Below, one piece after another: positions 8,331 to 10,925 of a stretch of DNA of 10,925 bases. This DNA is from JBBDIM01 sp040880405. GTDB taxonomy: Bacteria; Planctomycetota; Planctomycetia; Pirellulales; Pirellulaceae. The stretch's first letter is position 1. Every line of letters starts with the position of its first letter. The translations under genes and the position numbers were made by a program. Where the stretch lies: positions 1 to 10,925 of the forward strand of contig JBBDIM010000198.1 of the NCBI GenBank assembly GCA_040880405.1, in the 5' to 3' direction. The notes under the pieces are model-generated. The model saw nothing but the letters and a program-made list of their open reading frames with translations, ran no database searches and had not been told where the DNA came from.

Positions 8331-8356
8331 CGCGGATGGATGCGGATGAAGCGCAG
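8331..8356. repeat. Short degenerate repeat, GCGGATG type, period 10
   Basis: CGCGGATGGA is followed directly by TGCGGATGAA and then the more decayed GCGCAGAAAA, giving about two and a half units with a 10-base period. It looks like a remnant of a longer array. No coding or regulatory role is visible. Confidence 0.5.
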
Positions 8357-8418
8357 AAAAAGGGTAAGACAATTCGCAGGACAGCGTATACAACGCCAAC
8401 GTCGACTACTTTTTTAAC

Positions 8419-8436
8419 CACGAAACACACGAACGA
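8419..8436. repeat. Short degenerate repeat, CACGAAACA type, period 9
   Basis: Two 9-base units, CACGAAACA and CACGAACGA, follow a run of six T and AAC. The element is too short to be certain, but its position among three other repeat types in the same spacer supports it being a real remnant. Confidence 0.45.
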
Positions 8437-8543
8437 CCCAGCGTGGCCATTGGCCGCAACCAAAATCAGAAGTACGTGACGAGGGGGAGCCGCGTTCCAT
8501 CACGGCGGCTTGGCGGTTTGGCATCGGTCTTAAGAAAAGAATT

Positions 8544-8685
8544 TCTCTCGCAAAGGCGCAAAGCCGCAAAGAGGAGCGTTGCTCGGGGGGGTAGGTTTTC
8601 TGGTTAGATCATTGCCTGGAAGCGACGGAAAATATCAAGATCTGGGCAATTAAACCCCTTTGCGTCTTTGCGGCTTTGCGAGAGA
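8544..8685. repeat. 31-base imperfect inverted repeat built from CGCAAAG octamers
   Basis: The left arm (8544-8574) and the right arm (8655-8685) are reverse complements with 3 mismatches in 31 bases. Each arm is itself made of three copies of an 8-base unit, CGCAAAG plus one variable base, and each begins (in its own orientation) with TCTCT. An 80-base spacer (8575-8654) without recognisable features lies between them. In RNA or single-stranded DNA the arms could form a long stem. It may be a non-autonomous mobile element or two independent insertions of one repeat in opposite orientation; the sequence does not decide. Confidence 0.75.
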
Positions 8686-8769
8686 TTTAAAGAGCGGCTT
8701 TCAATCACGTTAAGGCACGAAGCATCACTTGGGAAATGACGCTCGGATTTAAAGAATTTGAAACGCGGT

Positions 8770-8809
8770 GGAGATAACCACGTTAATCTGTGGCTCCCTT
8801 CGTTTTTTT
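8770..8809 (+). terminator. Weak terminator-like dyad before pdxA
   Basis: GGAG (8770-8773) and CCAC (8778-8781) pair with GTGG and CTCC (8790-8797), with four bulged bases, and seven T residues follow at 8803-8809. The stem is short, bulged, and separated from the T-run by five bases, so efficient termination is doubtful. It may simply be another member of the spacer's repeat families. Confidence 0.22.
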
Positions 8810-8853
8810 GCCGGTGCCTAATTCAAAACCATCAGGAATTTTAACGATTTGTC

Positions 8854-9873
8854 ATGACCAACCCGCCTCGTATCGCCGTCACCATGGGAGACCCCGCCGG
8901 GGTTGGACCCGAGGTTTGCTTGAAGCTGCTGGCCGCTCGGGAACAAGTTCCCGGAACGATCCCACTGATCTTGGGCGATGCCGCGATCCTGCGAGAAGTG
9001 GCTAGCCGCTGCGATCTGCCCTGTCAGGCTCCGGTCATTCCATTTTCGGAATCGCTCGATTGGCGATCCCTGACCCAGCCGGCGATCATCGATTTCGGAT
9101 TGGTCGATATGCGCGATTTCCAGCCTGGCGTGGTGAGCGCCGCCGCGGGTGAGGCCGCTTATCAGTACATCGAGGCGGCAATCCGATTGGCGCTGGCGGA
9201 CCAGGTCGATGGAATAACGACCGGCCCGATCAACAAAGAGGCGCTGCACGCGGCCGGTCATTTTTATCCGGGACACACGGAAATCTTCATCGAGCGAACC
9301 GGCACCAACCAGGGCTGCATGATGCTGACCAGCGCCGAGCTGACCTGCGGATTCGTAACCACCCATGTCGGCTACCATGAAGTGCCGGAGCTGCTGACCA
9401 CCGCGCGAATCGAGGAGGTGATCGACCTGTCTGTCGCGGCGATGCGGAAAATCCGCGGTCGAGAACCGAAACTGCTGGTCTGTGGCCTCAATCCACATGC
9501 CGGAGAACATGGCCTGTTTGGCCAGCGGGAGGAGGAGCGAATCATCGAGCCGGCCATTCATGCCGCTCGGTCCAAGGGGATTCAGATCGAAGGTCCAGTC
9601 CCCCCCGATACCGCGTTTTTGGCGAGTCGACGTCCTCAGTATGACTGCGTAATCTGCATGTACCACGATCAAGGGCACATCCCGCTCAAGGCCCTTGCGT
9701 TCGATGAAGCGGTCAACATCACCCTGGGGCTGCCGATCATCCGCACCTCGGTCGACCATGGCACGGCCTTTGATATCGCCTGGCAGGGGTTGGCCAGCGT
9801 GAGCAGCATGCTGCACGCGGTTCGTCTGGCGGGACAACTTTCCCTAAGAAGCTCGGAAAGCGTGGCGGGCTAG
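8854..9873 (+). CDS. pdxA: PdxA-family dehydrogenase, probably 4-hydroxythreonine-4-phosphate dehydrogenase
   Basis: PdxA oxidises 4-phosphohydroxy-L-threonine with NAD(P) in the DXP-dependent route to pyridoxal phosphate; PdxJ then uses the product. The 339-residue protein starts with VTMGDPAGVGPE (9-20), has TTGPINKEAL (122-131), and shows the phosphate-binding H141/T142 in PGHTE. Metal ligands are H171 (HVGYHE), H215 (LNPHAGE) and H271 (YHDQG). Substrate residues K279, N288 and R297 (VNITLGLP, IRTSVDHGTA) keep the same spacing as in E. coli PdxA. The ATG at 8854 lies directly before the first conserved strand; AGGA occurs upstream but too far away for an ideal ribosome site. A repeat-rich spacer precedes it, so it is probably transcribed alone. 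A related subfamily (PdxA2) acts on phosphothreonate and has the same motifs. No kinase of that pathway is adjacent, which favours vitamin B6 synthesis without proving it. Confidence 0.92.
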   Translation: MTNPPRIAVTMGDPAGVGPEVCLKLLAAREQVPGTIPLILGDAAILREVASRCDLPCQAPVIPFSESLDWRSLTQPAIIDFGLVDMRDFQPGVVSAAAGEAAYQYIEAAIRLALADQVDGITTGPINKEALHAAGHFYPGHTEIFIERTGTNQGCMMLTSAELTCGFVTTHVGYHEVPELLTTARIEEVIDLSVAAMRKIRGREPKLLVCGLNPHAGEHGLFGQREEERIIEPAIHAARSKGIQIEGPVPPDTAFLASRRPQYDCVICMYHDQGHIPLKALAFDEAVNITLGLPIIRTSVDHGTAFDIAWQGLASVSSMLHAVRLAGQLSLRSSESVAG

Positions 9874-10026
9874 GGTTTTGGGAAGTACAATACAGCGCGT
9901 GAATCGGGGGCATTTTCCATTGGGCGCGATCCAGTACTGTCCCCGGATCTGCCCTCGGAAAAGCATCACCGCCCCGCTTATCAAAGCCAAATTCCTCAAA
10001 TCACACCCCTAGCGAGTATTGCACCT

Positions 10027-10925
10027 ATGAGCCGTCTATTGAAATCAGCGATCTCATTCTTACTTTTAATCGGATTTGCGGCGACCCTTTCCGCACAACC
10101 CCCGAAGAAGCCAGCCGAACCGGGGCCGCCGATCCCCAACGATCCGGTGCTCGACGTCAACCTCAAGAAGACCTTCCTCAATCTGCGGATTCGGCGACCG
10201 ATTTGCCTTACCAACGCGGGGGACGGGAGCAACCGGATGTTCATCGCCGAGCAGCAAGGGGTGATCCATGTGTTGCCGAACGATCCGGAAGTGGAAGAGA
10301 CCAAGGTGTTTCTCGACATCGAGGGGGAAGTTCACTTCAACCCCCGCCAGAACGAAGAGGGATTTCTAGGACTCGCCTTTCATCCCGACTACAAAAACAA
10401 GGGTCACTTTTACGTCTACTACACCACCCGCCGCGAGCCGAATCTTTCCGTGATCTCTCGGTTCACTGTTTCCAAGGACGACCCCGATAAGGCGGATCCG
10501 GAATCGGAAGTGGTGCTCATGACCATTCCACAGCCTTACTGGAACCACAATGGTGGTTCGATCGAATTTGGCCCGGACGGATACTTGTACATTGGGCTGG
10601 GAGATGGCGGCAGTGCCAACGACCCGCACGGCAACGGGCAGAAACTATCGACGCTGTTGGGCTCGGTCCTGCGGATCGATGTCGACAAACAAGATTCCGG
10701 TAAAAACTACGCGATCCCCGCGGACAATCCATTCACCGAAAGTCCGCTGACCCGGCCGGAGATTTATGCCTACGGCATCCGCAACATCTGGCGGTTGACG
10801 TTTGATCGCAAGACGGGCGATCTCTGGGCCGCCGATGTCGGGCAGGATTTGTGGGAAGAGATCAACATCGTCACCAAGGGTGGCAACTACGGTTGGAACA
10901 AGCGGGAAGGAAATCACTCGTTCCC
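10027..10925 (+). CDS. Secreted PQQ-dependent sugar dehydrogenase (GSDH family), 3' end cut by the window
   Basis: The frame is open from the ATG at 10027 to the window edge, giving 299 codons of an unfinished gene. Residues 1-23 form a signal peptide (basic start, core ISFLLLIGFAATLS, cleavage before QPPKK), then a proline-rich linker, then a six-bladed propeller of the soluble glucose/aldose dehydrogenase family. Markers are EGFLGLAFHPDY (111-122), WNHNGGSIEFGPDGYLYIGLGDGG (172-195), YAYGIRNIWRL (248-257), AADVGQ (268-273) and GGNYGW (285-290). H174 and R252/N253 match the catalytic histidine and PQQ-contacting arginine-asparagine of the family. It should oxidise an aldose to its lactone outside the cytoplasm and pass electrons on. 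The missing C-terminus could carry a cytochrome c or other extension. The ribosome site is poor, and no convincing promoter was found in 9874-10026, where only a TACAAT box (9886-9891) stands out. Confidence 0.93.
   Translation, partial: MSRLLKSAISFLLLIGFAATLSAQPPKKPAEPGPPIPNDPVLDVNLKKTFLNLRIRRPICLTNAGDGSNRMFIAEQQGVIHVLPNDPEVEETKVFLDIEGEVHFNPRQNEEGFLGLAFHPDYKNKGHFYVYYTTRREPNLSVISRFTVSKDDPDKADPESEVVLMTIPQPYWNHNGGSIEFGPDGYLYIGLGDGGSANDPHGNGQKLSTLLGSVLRIDVDKQDSGKNYAIPADNPFTESPLTRPEIYAYGIRNIWRLTFDRKTGDLWAADVGQDLWEEINIVTKGGNYGWNKREGNHSF

Larger units (their letters stand above)
8198..8853. other. Repeat-rich non-coding spacer before pdxA
   Basis: No gene is supported in these 656 bases. Instead, several unrelated short-period repeat motifs follow one another: a GCGGATG motif (8331-8356), a CACGAAACA motif (8419-8436), an inverted pair of CGCAAAG arrays (8544-8574 and 8655-8685) and a small dyad followed by a T-run (8770-8809). 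GATTTAAAGA occurs twice (8684-8693 and 8746-8755). A weak promoter-like pair for pdxA, TTGAAA (8758-8763) and GTTAAT (8782-8787) 18 bases apart, overlaps the last dyad. Repeats of this general kind are, to my knowledge, common in planctomycete spacers, but I could not search for copies. Confidence 0.6.

Noticed and set aside
8544..8685. CRISPR array
   Set aside because: The repeat units are 8 bases without unique spacers, and the two arms are inverted relative to each other.
8818..9837. 339-residue open frame on the minus strand opposite pdxA
   Set aside because: It is the antisense shadow of a conserved enzyme, with no recognisable domain or ribosome site. The same applies to 2767-3726 opposite the SDR gene and 5205-5996 opposite xylA.

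Overview
The window reads as chromosomal DNA of a planctomycete, most likely a member of the Pirellulales. This is inferred, not proven. The grounds are moderately GC-rich coding DNA, long gene-free spacers, an exported formylglycine sulfatase, a secreted PQQ-type sugar dehydrogenase, a PAS histidine kinase of the 'AYEIHDG' type, and spacers filled with palindromic and short-period repeats. I see no tRNA, rRNA, CRISPR array, transposase, integrase or phage gene.

Layout. Positions 1-207 hold two copies of a 113-base repeat with internal palindromes, followed by an AT-rich stretch up to 353. Pyruvate kinase lies on the minus strand (354-1829). A 943-base divergent spacer (1830-2772) with several hairpins, a 17-base dyad and a possible promoter/operator separates it from six plus-strand genes. 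These are an SDR oxidoreductase (2773-3585), a secreted sulfatase (3698-5101), xylose isomerase (5157-6467, followed by a strong intrinsic terminator), a cytoplasmic PAS-PAS histidine kinase without a visible partner (6593-8197), a PdxA-family dehydrogenase (8854-9873) and the first 299 codons of an exported PQQ-dependent sugar dehydrogenase (10027 to the window end). A 656-base spacer (8198-8853) before pdxA is a mosaic of short-period repeats, including a 31-base imperfect inverted repeat.

How the genes fit together. Sulfatase and xylose isomerase are 55 bases apart on one strand and probably share a transcript. An outer-compartment sulfatase plus cytoplasmic pentose isomerisation would fit growth on a sulfated, xylose-containing polysaccharide, but the link is inference from proximity. 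Pyruvate kinase and the PQQ sugar dehydrogenase also belong to sugar metabolism, while pdxA (probably vitamin B6 synthesis) and the kinase look unrelated. I found no clear undescribed multi-gene system. The points most worth a second look are the repeat-filled spacers, the altered potassium site of pyruvate kinase, a kinase promoter that abuts and partly overlaps the xylA terminator, and the operator-like elements of the divergent spacer.
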